Below are positions 33,992-43,112 of a stretch of 64,000 bases of DNA, piece by piece. The position numbers and the translations under genes were made by a program. The notes below the pieces were generated by a model, which saw only the letters and a list, made by a program, of their open reading frames with translations, was not told where the DNA came from and did no database searches. How positions within the stretch are numbered: the stretch's first letter is position 1; each line of letters begins with the position of its first letter. The stretch lies in the NCBI RefSeq assembly GCF_002866825.1, contig NZ_PKUS01000003.1, positions 124,001 to 188,000 on the forward strand. The letters run 5' to 3'. The stretch comes from Pseudohalioglobus lutimaris (GTDB lineage: Bacteria; Pseudomonadota; Gammaproteobacteria; Pseudomonadales; Halieaceae).

Positions 33992-34660
33992 ATGACAAGA
34001 AAGCATATTCCGATACGGCTCAAGAATCTTGAGATCCTCATTCGTGAAGCTGGTTCGGCGGCGAGCTTGGCCCGCGCTGCGGACACCAATAGCTCCTACC
34101 TCAGCCAGGTTCGAAATCAGCTGCCTACCAAGAAAGGAACTCCACGAGGCATCGGGGATGATCTAGCCGCCAAGTTAGAGACGGCCATGGACAAGCCCCA
34201 GGGCTGGATGGACGAAGATCACGAAAATGAGGAGAGCATCGCCCTGGAGCGCGATGGCCCCAGTCGCGGCAATCACCATCCGTTAATCGCGTGGGACCAG
34301 GTCGGAAAAGGGCACGAAATATCAGAGGATAAACCGCCACCTTACAATACCCAGCTCCTCATCTGCCCGGTCAAATGTAGTGATGAGACATTCGTACTGC
34401 GCGTGCGCGGCGCCAGCATGGAGCCGAAGTTCCGAGAGGGAGAATTGATTTTTGTCGATCCTCAGGCAGCAGCCGATCACGGGAACTATGTCGTCGTTCG
34501 TTTTGAAGCATCCAATGAGGTGTCGTTCAAGCAATTGATCGTGGAGGAAGGCAAGCAGTATCTCAAAACGCTCAACCCTGATTGGCCTAATCGCATTGTT
34601 GAGGTGACCGCAGATACCGTCTTGTGCGGTGTCATCATTTTCAAGGGAGAGGCGCTTTAA
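33992..34660 (+). CDS. CI/LexA-like repressor with S24 protease domain
   Basis: 222 residues. The N-terminal XRE-type helix-turn-helix (about 10-72: AASLARAADTNSSYLSQVR) is linked to a C-terminal S24 domain with catalytic S142 (RGASMEP) and K180 (NEVSFKQL). The equivalent of the self-cleavage site, normally Ala-Gly or Cys-Gly, reads Val104-Gly105 (IAWDQVGKGHE), which may slow or alter RecA-induced cleavage. It probably keeps the element quiescent and is inactivated after DNA damage, as SXT SetR and phage CI proteins are. It is the first rightward gene; excisionase and integrase lie downstream. Confidence 0.9.
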   Translation: MTRKHIPIRLKNLEILIREAGSAASLARAADTNSSYLSQVRNQLPTKKGTPRGIGDDLAAKLETAMDKPQGWMDEDHENEESIALERDGPSRGNHHPLIAWDQVGKGHEISEDKPPPYNTQLLICPVKCSDETFVLRVRGASMEPKFREGELIFVDPQAAADHGNYVVVRFEASNEVSFKQLIVEEGKQYLKTLNPDWPNRIVEVTADTVLCGVIIFKGEAL

Positions 34661-34712
34661 ATTCGTTTAGCACAGCGGTAAGAACTTTGCGGGTAGGATC
34701 GCTTGTTTCAAT

Positions 34713-34731
34713 GATTAGCTCAATGCTAATC
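34713..34731. promoter_or_regulatory. Operator-like palindrome upstream of the excisionase gene
   Basis: GATTAGCTCAATGCTAATC is a perfect 7-bp inverted repeat with a 5-bp centre, 40 bp upstream of the excisionase ATG. It contains the same TTAGC/GCTAA core found four times in the cI/cro-like switch at 33,902-33,991. The repressor would therefore be expected to control excision directly as well as its own promoter. Confidence 0.7.
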
Positions 34732-34770
34732 TTTTCGCGAATTCCAATCTTACTAGCCTGTGTGAACGCA

Positions 34771-34983
34771 ATGACCGACCCTCTTCAATACAGTGTGCCG
34801 CTACCCAAATGGATACGCGGCAAAAAGTTAACAGAGCTCACCGGTTTTCGCCTGGATGCACAGAAGCACAAACGCGTACAAGGCGTTTGGTTAGAAGGCG
34901 TTCACTGGGTGAAAGCGCCGGATGGCAACATCATGTACAACTGGCGCGCAATTGATGAATGGACGGAAAGTGGTTACCACTGA
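34771..34983 (+). CDS. xis: Excisionase (recombination directionality factor)
   Basis: 70 residues: PLPKWIRGKKLTELTGFRLDAQKHKRVQGVWLEGVHWVKAPDGNIMYNWRAIDEWTESG. This is the winged-helix excisionase family (DUF1233/PF06806 type) that accompanies tRNA integrases and directs them toward excision. The ATG at 34,771 begins the recognisable domain; the frame is open further upstream but those residues are not conserved-looking. The end overlaps the integrase start. An operator-like palindrome lies 40 bp upstream. Confidence 0.87.
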   Translation: MTDPLQYSVPLPKWIRGKKLTELTGFRLDAQKHKRVQGVWLEGVHWVKAPDGNIMYNWRAIDEWTESGYH

Positions 34984-36331
34984 CAAATCGACCAGCACAT
35001 CGTCAGCAAAGTCAACTGAGGCGGAATTACCTGAAGGCGTACAAGTACACGGAGCCACGATCCGTATCGATTTTCGGTATCGAGGGGTGCGGTGCCGTGA
35101 AACCCTGAAAGGTTTACGGGTCACCAACGCCAACATCAAATTCGCTGAAAAAAAGCGTGCAGCGATTCTCTTTGAAATTGGTCGCGGTATCTTTGACTAT
35201 GCCAGCCACTTTCCCGACTCCAATCGCTGCAGCCAGTTCGGCAGCAATCCCCACCGTGACCGCACCGTTGACCAGGCCCTGGACCTCTGGCTGTCTGTCA
35301 AGAAAATCCGGACCGCACAATCAACCTATGTCAACTACAAATCCAAAGTTGAAAATCATATTCGTCCTCGCTGGGGATCGCACAAACTCGCTTCAATCAC
35401 GAAGACAGAAATAGAAAAGTGGATTGCGCTGGATCTCATCGCGCTCTCCAATAAAACCATCAACGAAATCATGATTATTCTGCGCGGCATCTTCAAAGAT
35501 GCAAAAGCTGATAACGTGCGCTACGACTCTCCCCTTGATGCGATCGATAACCTCCCGCTGGGTGATCGGGAAGATCCCGACCCCTTCACCCTGACAGAAA
35601 TCGAAACTATCTTATCCACTCCAACGAAACGCGTGCAGGAGATCCACATGATGGGGTTTGCGTTCTGGTCGGGACTGAGAATCTCGGAGCTGATCGCGTT
35701 GGCCTGGGAAGATATCGACCTCAAGCGTGGGACGGTCAAAGTCTGTCGTGCCAGGGTGAACGGTACCTACAAGCAGACCAAAACCAAACGCTCCACGCGG
35801 GAGGTGGAACTGATCACGCCTGCAATCGAATGGCTGAAAGTACAACACCCGCTCACGGAGGGATTGGCGCCGCGTCAAATGAAGGTCAAGTCACGCGACA
35901 ACAAGAAAAGTTTTTCCGAGAAGGTTCGACCCGTCTTTTTAAACAGTAATACAAAGCGGCCACACGAATCCGACGGGACGGTACGAAATAACTTTTGGCG
36001 TGCCCACCTAAAAAAAGCCAAGGTGCGCTATCGTGGGCCGAACAATGCGCGTCACACCTTCATCAGCCAATTGCTGACCGCCGGCATTCCAAAGGAGTGG
36101 ATTATTCGCCAGGTTGGGCACACAAGCACCCGCATGATCGATGAACACTACGGCAAGTGGATATCGGAAGATGCCGCCGGCATGGCGGCATTCGTATCGG
36201 AAAAACTAGGGGTTTCTGAAGGTTTGGTCCCAAAATGGTCCCATACCGAGCAGGGAAGAGATCTTATTCCAATGAAATCAACCCGTTATATGGCGGAGAG
36301 CGAGGGATTCGAACCCTCGATAGGGTATTAG
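34922..36331 (+). CDS. int: Tyrosine integrase targeting tRNA-Ser
   Basis: Up to 469 residues. The start is uncertain: ATG at 34,922, ATG at 34,955 or GTG at 34,970, all overlapping xis. An N-terminal arm-binding domain (DUF3596 type, about 36-90: GVQVHGATIRIDFRYRGVRCRETLKG) is followed by a core-binding domain (about 115-210). The catalytic domain has R253 (SGLRISE), R377 (NNARHTF), H400 (VGHTS) and Y410 (DEHYGKWI). The C-terminus reads through the tRNA-Ser 3' end (MAESEGFEPSIGY), a common outcome of integration at a tRNA. Confidence 0.94.
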   Translation: MATSCTTGAQLMNGRKVVTTDKSTSTSSAKSTEAELPEGVQVHGATIRIDFRYRGVRCRETLKGLRVTNANIKFAEKKRAAILFEIGRGIFDYASHFPDSNRCSQFGSNPHRDRTVDQALDLWLSVKKIRTAQSTYVNYKSKVENHIRPRWGSHKLASITKTEIEKWIALDLIALSNKTINEIMIILRGIFKDAKADNVRYDSPLDAIDNLPLGDREDPDPFTLTEIETILSTPTKRVQEIHMMGFAFWSGLRISELIALAWEDIDLKRGTVKVCRARVNGTYKQTKTKRSTREVELITPAIEWLKVQHPLTEGLAPRQMKVKSRDNKKSFSEKVRPVFLNSNTKRPHESDGTVRNNFWRAHLKKAKVRYRGPNNARHTFISQLLTAGIPKEWIIRQVGHTSTRMIDEHYGKWISEDAAGMAAFVSEKLGVSEGLVPKWSHTEQGRDLIPMKSTRYMAESEGFEPSIGY

Positions 36332-36340
36332 CCTATACAC
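36291..36340. other. attR: Probable attachment site (attR) in the tRNA-Ser 3' end
   Basis: The integrase gene ends inside the tRNA-Ser gene, whose 3' end faces the element. By analogy with all tRNA-integrating ICEs, the crossover lies in the T-arm/acceptor part, about 36,291-36,340, and a direct copy should mark the other end of the element, left of this window. The exact core cannot be defined without that copy. Confidence 0.6.
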
Positions 36341-36381
36341 CCTTAGCAGGGGTGCGCCTTCAGCCACTCGGCCAGCTCTCC
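36291..36381 (-). tRNA. tRNA-Ser (GCU)
   Basis: The complement reads GGAGAGCTGGCCGAGTGGC at the 5' end. The anticodon stem-loop is CACCCCTGCTAAGGGTG, with anticodon GCT. A long variable arm and a GGTTCGAATCC T-arm follow, and GCTCTCC pairs with the 5' end before GCCA. CCA is encoded, giving 91 nt. The class II shape and anticodon define tRNA-Ser(GCU), equivalent to serV of E. coli, and it lies after csrA as it does there. Its 3' end has been rebuilt by the ICE. Confidence 0.95.
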
Positions 36382-36490
36382 GAAGACGTTGCAAACAGAT
36401 TTTAAGGAGCCGGAAACGCGTTCCGACTCAGGCGCGAGATAATACCACAATCAGTGGGAAATCAAAGTGATAGGGAAGTTCTGACGGGGA

Positions 36491-36685
36491 TTATTCGGGA
36501 TTCTCGTCAACTTTTTTGCCGCCGTCATCCTGAATGCGCTCGTAGATTTCCTCGCGATGGACAGCGACATCACGGGGAGCATTCACCCCGATGCGTACCT
36601 GGTTTCCTTTCACACCCAACACGGTAACGGTAATGTCGTCCCCTACCATTAACGATTCACCCACTCTGCGAGTCAGTATTAACAT
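36491..36685 (-). CDS. csrA: Carbon storage regulator CsrA
   Basis: 64 residues, normal length. [51 protein letters not shown] is unmistakable: a small dimeric RNA-binding protein that represses or stabilises mRNAs by binding GGA motifs. A GGAGAA site lies 5 bases upstream of the ATG. The gene is between lysC and tRNA-Ser, a conserved gammaproteobacterial arrangement. Confidence 0.98.
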   Translation of the reverse strand: MLILTRRVGESLMVGDDITVTVLGVKGNQVRIGVNAPRDVAVHREEIYERIQDDGGKKVDENPE

Positions 36686-36824
36686 TTACTTCTCCAATAC
36701 GTTTGCGCTAGAGCTGGCGCCATTGCGCGCAATCCTGACTCTACTACGTATTTATACCATGTCGAAAACGGCCAGAATAGAAATTCATCCTTCCTAATTT
36801 GCCCAACGCAACGCTGTGCCTGGC

Positions 36825-38066
36825 TTAGGCAGCGTTTTCGTCGCGGGGTTCCCCATCCAAACCGAAAGACGAGTGCAGGGATCGCACCGCCAACTCCAGG
36901 AACTTCTCTTCGATGATCACCGAGATCTTGATCTCGGAAGTCGTGATCATCTGGATGTTGATCCCCACTTCGGCCAGCGCGGCGAACATCTGGCTGGCAA
37001 CACCGGCATGGGAGCGCATACCCACCCCTACCACCGAGACCTTGGCGATTTTGCTATCAACCCTGACTTCGCGCGCGCTGATCTCACTGGCGACCTGCTT
37101 GAGCACTTCTTCAGCCCGCGGCAAGTCATTGCGACCGACGGTAAAAGTAAAGTCGGTAGAGCCGTCATCGGCCACGTTCTGCACAATAACGTCGACTTCG
37201 ATATTGGCTTCGCCAATGGGGCCAAGGATATGGTGAGCCACACCGGGCATGTCGGGGACGCCCAGAATAGTGAGCTTCGCCTCGTCACGGTTGAATGCAA
37301 TACCGGCAATGGTTGGCGTTTCCATCTCTGTGTCTTCCTCAAGTGTAATCAGGGTTCCGGGGCCTTCCTCAAAGCTGTGTAACACGCGTAGAGGAACACT
37401 GTATTTCCCGGCAAATTCCACGGCGCGAATCTGCAGTACCTTGGAACCCATGCTGGCCATTTCCAACATTTCTTCAAAGGTGATTTTGTCTAAACGGCGG
37501 GCACCATCCACCACGCGCGGGTCTGTGGTGTAGACGCCATCCACGTCTGTATAGATCTGGCACTCGTCCGCTTTCAACGCTGCCGCCAGTGCAACTGCCG
37601 TGGTATCGGAACCTCCGCGCCCAAGCGTGGTGATATTGCCCAGCTCGTCGACGCCCTGGAAACCGGCAACAACGATAACAAAGCCGCCGCTGAGGTCGGC
37701 GTGCAGGCGCTGGTCATCAATCTCGCGGATACGCGCCTTGGTATGGGCGTCGTCGGTGAGGATGCGCACCTGGCTACCATTATAGCTCTTGGCCTTGACG
37801 CCGCGTTTGTCCAGCGCCATCGCCAGCAACGCAGTGGTCACCTGTTCACCTGTGGACACCAGCACGTCCATTTCCCGAGGCACCGGGCGATCCTGAACCT
37901 CATGGGCCAGACCGATGAGACGATTGGTCTCGCCGGACATGGCGGAAACGACCACGACAACGTCATGACCCTCAGCACGGAAGCGTGAAACTTTGTCGGC
38001 CACCTGTTCGATGCGCTCGATGGTGCCCACGGAGGTGCCGCCAAATTTTTGTACGATTAAGCTCAT
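36825..38066 (-). CDS. lysC: Aspartate kinase
   Basis: 413 residues. N-terminal kinase domain begins MSLIVQKFGGTSVGTIERI and has LGRGGSDTTAVALAAALKADECQIYTDVDGVYTTDPR. Two ACT domains in the C-terminal third (about 265-400) mediate feedback by lysine and/or threonine. It phosphorylates aspartate, the first step to lysine, threonine, methionine and diaminopimelate. The monofunctional length matches the alaS-linked lysC of pseudomonads and relatives. The 150-bp gap to alaS has no clear terminator. Confidence 0.97.
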   Translation of the reverse strand: MSLIVQKFGGTSVGTIERIEQVADKVSRFRAEGHDVVVVVSAMSGETNRLIGLAHEVQDRPVPREMDVLVSTGEQVTTALLAMALDKRGVKAKSYNGSQVRILTDDAHTKARIREIDDQRLHADLSGGFVIVVAGFQGVDELGNITTLGRGGSDTTAVALAAALKADECQIYTDVDGVYTTDPRVVDGARRLDKITFEEMLEMASMGSKVLQIRAVEFAGKYSVPLRVLHSFEEGPGTLITLEEDTEMETPTIAGIAFNRDEAKLTILGVPDMPGVAHHILGPIGEANIEVDVIVQNVADDGSTDFTFTVGRNDLPRAEEVLKQVASEISAREVRVDSKIAKVSVVGVGMRSHAGVASQMFAALAEVGINIQMITTSEIKISVIIEEKFLELAVRSLHSSFGLDGEPRDENAA

Positions 38067-38216
38067 TTTCTCTCACAAACCGGCGTGAAACTCACGCCCG
38101 GGTTATAGACCCCGGATAAAAGCGGCGGTATTAAACACCACTGTGTCAGTATTTAAAACCCCCGGCCAACCCCGGAGACCTGCGTACAGGCATAGCCGCC
38201 GCTATTGCGGACCGCA

Positions 38217-40817
38217 TTACCCGGCCTGCTCCTCAACCCACTGCGGCACTGCCTTGAGCACGTCGGCAAGCGCCGCCGTATCGGTGCCGCCACCCTGCGC
38301 CATATCCGGGCGGCCACCACCCTTGCCTCCCAGGCGGCCGGCAAACTCACGCATCAGGTCTCCGGCTTTCACTTTCCCGGTCAGATCCTTGGTGACCCCC
38401 GCGACCAGCGCGACCTTGTCATCATTGACCGCGGCCAACAACACCACGGCAGAACCCAGCTTGTTCTTCACCTGGTCCAGCGTATCGCGCAGGGACTTCG
38501 CATCGGCCCCATCGACGTTGGCGGCCAGCACCTTGATGCCGGCCACATCGACGGCATCCGCGGTAAGATCGGAACCGGTTCCTGTGGCCAGTTTCTGCTT
38601 CAGTCGGGCGACTTCCTTTTCCAACTCGCGATTCTCCGCACGCAGGCCGCTCACCTTCTCTGCGACATTGTCGGCGTTGCCCTTCACCACCTCACAAACT
38701 GAGGCCAGACGCGCCTCGGCGGCATCAAACTGGGCCAGTGCCGCGGCGCCGGTTACACCTTCAATGCGACGGATTCCTGCGGCCACGCCGGATTCCGCTG
38801 TGATGCGCATCAGGCCGATGTCACCGGTACGCGCTACATGGGTGCCGCCGCAGAGTTCAACGGAAAAGTCGCTCTCCCCCATCGACAACACACGAACTTC
38901 GTCTCCGTACTTCTCGCCAAACAGGGCCATGGCACCGGCTTCAACCGCTTCATCCATGGACATCAGTCGCGTTTTTACTTCTGTATTGGCGCGTACCTGG
39001 TCATTAACCAGGGTCTCTACCTGCTTCAGTTCAGCGCTGGTCACACCCTCGAAGTGGGAGAAGTCAAAGCGCAGGCGCTCTGAATCCACCAGCGACCCCT
39101 TCTGCTGTACATGCTCGCCCAGCACCTTGCGCAACGCGGCGTGAAGCAGGTGCGTGGCTGAATGATTCAGGCGGGTCCGCTGGCGCAGGGAATCATCCAC
39201 GCGGGTCTCGAGGACATCACCCTTACTGACACTGCCCTCAAGTACTTTCACATGGTGCAGGTGCTGGTCGGACGACTTGGTGGTGTTGGTCACCTCCAGC
39301 TTCAGGCCGCGAGCCGTCATGTAACCGGTATCGCCCACCTGGCCACCGGACTCACCGTAAAAAGGGGTGTTGGAAAGCACGACAATACCGGTCTCATCGG
39401 TATCCAGGCTGTCCACCTCGGCGCCATCGCGCAACAGTGCGGTGACGGTTCCCTCGCCGTGCAGGCTGTCGTAGCCGGTAAACTCGGTGTGTCCTTCCAG
39501 CTTGAGAATGTCGTTGTAATCGACCTTGAAGCTGCCCCCCTCCTGCGAGCGTGAGCGCTGTTCGGCCATCGCAGACTCGTAGCCCGCAAGGTCCAGGCCA
39601 AGGCCGCGTTCACGCGCAATATCGCCGGTGAGGTCCAAGGGAAAGCCGTAAGTATCGTAAAGCTTGAACACCACGTCGCCGGGAATTTCCTTGCCCGCCA
39701 AACCGTCGAGTGCGTCCTCGAGAATCTGCATGCCGTTATCCAGCGTTTTGGCAAACTGCTCCTCTTCAGTGCGCAACGCTTTTTCGATCTGCGGCTGCAA
39801 ACTCACCAGTTCCGGGTAGGCACCACCCATCTCATCGGCCAGGGTCGCAACCAGCCTGAAGAAAAAGGGTTCACTTGCGCCGAGCTTGTTGCCGTGGCGC
39901 ACGGCACGACGGATGATCCTGCGCAGTACGTAGCCTCGGCCCTCATTGCCGGGCAGCACGCCGTCGGTGACCAGAAAGGCACAGGAGCGAATGTGGTCGG
40001 CAATAACCCGCAGTGATTTATGTTCCAGGTCTTTGACACCGAGAATGCCCGCGGCCGCGGTAATCAGCGCCTGGAACAAATCGATCTCGTAGTTGCTGTG
40101 TACCTTCTGCATCACCGCGGCGATGCGCTCCAGACCCATGCCGGTATCAACCGAGGGTGCAGGCAATGGATGCATTTCGCCCGCACCATCGCGATTGAAC
40201 TGCATGAAAACCAGGTTCCAGATCTCGATATAACGGTCCAGGTCGTCGTCCGCGCTGCCCGGGGGACCACCGGGCACATCGGGCCCATGATCATAGAATA
40301 TTTCCGAACACGGACCACAGGGGCCGGTATCGCCCATCTGCCAGAAGTTGTCCTCGTCCAGGCGGGAAATACGCTCCCGGGGGAAGCCGATCTCATTGAC
40401 CCAGATCTCTTCCGCCTCGTCATCGGAGACGTGGCAGGTCACCCACAAGCGCTCGGGCGGCAAGCCCAGAGTATCGGTGAGGAAGTTCCAGGCAAACTGG
40501 ATAGCGTCCCGCTTGAAGTAATCGCCAAAGCTGAAGTTGCCCAGCATCTCAAAAAAGGTGTGGTGCCGGGCGGTATATCCGACGTTTTCCAGATCGTTGT
40601 GCTTGCCGCCGGCGCGCACACAGCGCTGGCTGGATGCGGCTCGAACGTAGGGACGCGGTTCAGTACCCAGAAACGTGTCCTTGAACTGATTCATGCCGGC
40701 ATTGGTGAACAGCAGGGTCGGGTCATTGGTCGGCACCAGCGAACTGGACGGCACCCGGGTATGCCCCTGCTGCTCAAAGAAATCCAGGAACGCCTCACGT
40801 ATCTCTACGGTCTTCAT
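38217..40817 (-). CDS. alaS: Alanyl-tRNA synthetase
   Basis: 866 residues, the usual size. The class II catalytic core starts [29 protein letters not shown] and includes [17 protein letters not shown] and [22 protein letters not shown]. The editing domain carries [17 protein letters not shown] and the zinc ligands in ELCGGTHV. The C-terminal C-Ala/DHHA1 domain ends [22 protein letters not shown]. It charges tRNA-Ala and edits mischarged serine and glycine. Confidence 0.98.
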   Translation of the reverse strand: MKTVEIREAFLDFFEQQGHTRVPSSSLVPTNDPTLLFTNAGMNQFKDTFLGTEPRPYVRAASSQRCVRAGGKHNDLENVGYTARHHTFFEMLGNFSFGDYFKRDAIQFAWNFLTDTLGLPPERLWVTCHVSDDEAEEIWVNEIGFPRERISRLDEDNFWQMGDTGPCGPCSEIFYDHGPDVPGGPPGSADDDLDRYIEIWNLVFMQFNRDGAGEMHPLPAPSVDTGMGLERIAAVMQKVHSNYEIDLFQALITAAAGILGVKDLEHKSLRVIADHIRSCAFLVTDGVLPGNEGRGYVLRRIIRRAVRHGNKLGASEPFFFRLVATLADEMGGAYPELVSLQPQIEKALRTEEEQFAKTLDNGMQILEDALDGLAGKEIPGDVVFKLYDTYGFPLDLTGDIARERGLGLDLAGYESAMAEQRSRSQEGGSFKVDYNDILKLEGHTEFTGYDSLHGEGTVTALLRDGAEVDSLDTDETGIVVLSNTPFYGESGGQVGDTGYMTARGLKLEVTNTTKSSDQHLHHVKVLEGSVSKGDVLETRVDDSLRQRTRLNHSATHLLHAALRKVLGEHVQQKGSLVDSERLRFDFSHFEGVTSAELKQVETLVNDQVRANTEVKTRLMSMDEAVEAGAMALFGEKYGDEVRVLSMGESDFSVELCGGTHVARTGDIGLMRITAESGVAAGIRRIEGVTGAAALAQFDAAEARLASVCEVVKGNADNVAEKVSGLRAENRELEKEVARLKQKLATGTGSDLTADAVDVAGIKVLAANVDGADAKSLRDTLDQVKNKLGSAVVLLAAVNDDKVALVAGVTKDLTGKVKAGDLMREFAGRLGGKGGGRPDMAQGGGTDTAALADVLKAVPQWVEEQAG

Positions 40818-40849
40818 AGTTTATCTCGTTAGTATCTGGTGAACGGGCC

Positions 40850-41197
40850 CTAGCCCGCCATATGCCCTTCGGCAAATTCCCTGCCGGCGATGATATGCAG
40901 GTGCAAATGGAAGACGGTCTGGCCTGCACCCTCGCCATTGTTGATAATCAGGCGGAAAGCGTCCTGTACACCCAACTGCTCGGCCACTTTGCCCGCCGCC
41001 AGCAGCAGGTGCCCCAGCAGCGCCTGGTCCCCGGGCCCGGCATCCACCAGCCGCGCAATGCCCTGCCTGGGAATGACCAGCACGTGCACGGGCGCCTGGG
41101 GCGCGATGTCATTGATGGCAATACAGTGCTCGTCCTCGTAGATGAGCTCCGCGGGAATCTCGCCAGCGATAATCTTGCCGAAAATGGTATCTGTCAC
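40850..41197 (-). CDS. HIT-family nucleotide-binding protein (HinT-like)
   Basis: 115 residues with the histidine triad in GQTVFHLHLHIIAG and the supporting HVLVIPRQGIARL segment. HinT-type proteins hydrolyse nucleoside phosphoramidates and adenylated lysine. The length and the start MTDTIFGKIIAGEIPAELIY are typical. It lies 4 bp upstream-coupled with the small Trm112-like gene and 32 bp from alaS. Confidence 0.93.
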   Translation of the reverse strand: MTDTIFGKIIAGEIPAELIYEDEHCIAINDIAPQAPVHVLVIPRQGIARLVDAGPGDQALLGHLLLAAGKVAEQLGVQDAFRLIINNGEGAGQTVFHLHLHIIAGREFAEGHMAG

Positions 41198-41201
41198 AGC
41201 G

Positions 41202-41387
41202 CTACCCCAGTTTCTCGTCTGCAGTCAGCTGGCGCGCTTCAGACTCCAGCATCACTGGAATGCCGTCGCGCACCGGGTAGGCGAGCCCGGAGGCCTTGCA
41301 TATCAGCTCGCCTTTTTCTTCATCGTATTCCAGTGGCGCCTTGCTCACTGGGCACACCAGGATGCTGAGTAGTTTCTTGTCGATCAT
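41202..41387 (-). CDS. Trm112/YcaR-like small zinc-ribbon-type protein
   Basis: 61 residues: [61 protein letters not shown]. This is the Trm112-like (UPF0434/YcaR) family, often beside lpxK-kdsB or mukF in enterics. Only two of the usual four zinc cysteines are present (C12, C30), as in many proteobacterial members. Function is unclear. The ATG at 41,387 was chosen because the longer upstream frame adds no conserved sequence. Confidence 0.9.
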   Translation of the reverse strand: MIDKKLLSILVCPVSKAPLEYDEEKGELICKASGLAYPVRDGIPVMLESEARQLTADEKLG

Positions 41388-41443
41388 ATGAGAACCGGTC
41401 TTCCTGAAAGGGCCAGCATTATACGGATTTTTTACGGGGTCGC

Positions 41444-42277
41444 CTATTGGCCACTGGTCGCAGCCGGCATAGGCGGCACCAGCAGTTGCGGGTCGATACG
41501 CTCGCTGCGCCAACTCATTCTCCAATCCAGGTGAGGCCCGGTGGCACGGCCCGTCGCGCCCACCTCGCCAATCAGTTCTCCGCGGCGGATTTCAGTGCCC
41601 ACTGCCACATGCACTTTGCTCATATGCAGGAACGACGAGGACAGGCCGTAGCCATGGTCGAGAATCACCGTGCCGCCGGAATAAAACAGGTCGGGCTCTG
41701 CCAGCGTAACCACCCCGCCACTGGGAGCGTAAACCGGCGTACCGGTGGGAACGGCCACATCCACACCGTAATGCGGACTCTTTGGCGTTCCGTTATAGAT
41801 GCGCTGGCTCCCGTATACGCCGGAGATACGGCCTGTAGTGGGCCACTCAAATCCCGCCAGCGCGCCCTGTAACAGGTCCGGCCGCTGCAGGCGCTGGCCC
41901 TTGGCGGCACTCACCAGGGCCCGCTCACGGGCGATACGGTCCAGGTGTTCCTGGGAAGGTGTCACCGTTTTCTGTGGCACCCCATCCACCCGGGAAATCC
42001 GATACTGGCGCGACGTGACCTCGAGGGTCTGTCGGCAGGGCCGCTCTCCCTCAATCACCAGCTCTGCCGAGGCGGCTGCATCGCGGCCAAAACCGCCAAA
42101 AAAAGTGCCATCCGCCAACACGTCCAGTTCACGCCCACCCAGGCTCACCGAACTGCCCGGTGCAGTGCTTCCCCATAACAGGCCGCCTTGCACGAGATCA
42201 CCGTCCAGCGGCGGGCACTGGGCAGACGCCAGTGGCGAGCAGACTGCCAACAGGGTGGACCAAAACACGTTTTTCAT
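41444..42277 (-). CDS. M23-family peptidoglycan endopeptidase
   Basis: 277 residues from the ATG at 42,277, which starts a clean signal peptide ([20 protein letters not shown]). The LytM/M23 domain in the C-terminal half has [58 protein letters not shown] and [10 protein letters not shown]. The metal ligands (H in SPHYGVD, D, and H in PHLDW) are therefore intact. It probably cleaves peptide cross-bridges in the periplasm. It is divergent from greB. Confidence 0.93.
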   Translation of the reverse strand: MKNVFWSTLLAVCSPLASAQCPPLDGDLVQGGLLWGSTAPGSSVSLGGRELDVLADGTFFGGFGRDAAASAELVIEGERPCRQTLEVTSRQYRISRVDGVPQKTVTPSQEHLDRIARERALVSAAKGQRLQRPDLLQGALAGFEWPTTGRISGVYGSQRIYNGTPKSPHYGVDVAVPTGTPVYAPSGGVVTLAEPDLFYSGGTVILDHGYGLSSSFLHMSKVHVAVGTEIRRGELIGEVGATGRATGPHLDWRMSWRSERIDPQLLVPPMPAATSGQ

Positions 42278-42457
42278 TGCCAACTCCAGAACTTCATTAC
42301 CGGGAACGGCGCTCACCGCAACAGGCGCTGCCTGCACCGCCGCAAACCACAGCGACATTATTACCCGCACCACCGCCGCGAACAATCACGATTTGGCATA
42401 CTTGCCTAGGTGCGGGAGGCTTTGGCAAAACCCGCTCCATCCTTCTAGAATGCACCC

Positions 42458-42958
42458 ATGGGACGTTACCGACCGCCGCGTAGACGCGGCTCAAAATACA
42501 TCACCCCCGAGGGTGAAACTGCACTGCGCCAGGAGCTGCACCAGCTGTGGAAGGTCGAAAGACCACAGGTGACGCATGCGGTGCACGAGGCCGCCAAGAA
42601 TGGGGACCGCTCGGAGAACGGTGATTACATCTATGGCAAACGCCGTCTGCGTGAAATCGATTCACGCGTGCGTTTTCTCAACAAGCGCCTGGACGAACTG
42701 GAGGTGGTCAGCAGAGCGCCGGACGACCCGGGTAAGATCCGCTTTGGCGCATGGGTGACGCTGGAGGACGAAGCAGGCGAGGAAAAGCGCTGGCGTATCG
42801 TTGGCCCGGATGAGTTCGATCTTGGCGCGGGTAAGCTCAGCATGGACTCGCCCATGGCGCGTTCAATGCTGGGCAAGGGCGTGGACGACGAGGTGGTTGT
42901 GCACAGCCCTTCCGGCGAGCAGACCTACTACGTCACCGACGTCAACTATGCGGACTGA
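42458..42958 (+). CDS. greB: Transcription elongation factor GreB
   Basis: 166 residues. The coiled-coil N-domain (EGETALRQELHQLWKVERPQVTHAVHEAAKNGDRSENGDYIYGKRRLREID) carries the acidic tip residues (DRSENGDY) that activate RNA cleavage by RNA polymerase. The C-domain (FGAWVTLEDEAGEEKRWRIVGPDEFD, DSPMARSMLGKGVDDEVV) is typical. The KRRLREID segment points to GreB rather than GreA. Confidence 0.96.
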   Translation: MGRYRPPRRRGSKYITPEGETALRQELHQLWKVERPQVTHAVHEAAKNGDRSENGDYIYGKRRLREIDSRVRFLNKRLDELEVVSRAPDDPGKIRFGAWVTLEDEAGEEKRWRIVGPDEFDLGAGKLSMDSPMARSMLGKGVDDEVVVHSPSGEQTYYVTDVNYAD

Positions 42959-43112
42959 ACCGCCCCCTCCCAACCAACATATCAGCTTTCAGTAAGCTGT
43001 TGCCGACACGCATGGCTGGTGTGGGTGCGGGTGAAGCAGCGCTGGTATGACAGGGGCTTAAACCGTATGCATGCGCCCTACCCGCTTCAAACCCGGTGCG
43101 CAGAGCAGCAGA

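Larger units (their letters stand above)
1..36331. mobile_element. Integrative and conjugative element (PFGI-1/ICEclc class), partial
   Basis: A nearly continuous set of ICE genes fills this stretch: tyrosine integrase and excisionase at the tRNA-Ser end, a repressor switch, a replication/partition module and the TIGR037xx mating-apparatus genes. Almost everything is on the minus strand. Exceptions are the repressor, excisionase and integrase at the right end and a NERD cargo gene at 2.8 kb. The right boundary lies inside the tRNA-Ser 3' end. The left boundary, relaxase and TraG-type gene are outside the window, so element size and ability to transfer cannot be judged. Every backbone gene seen here is full length apart from the one cut by the window edge, which argues for an intact rather than decaying element. 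Confidence 0.93.
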
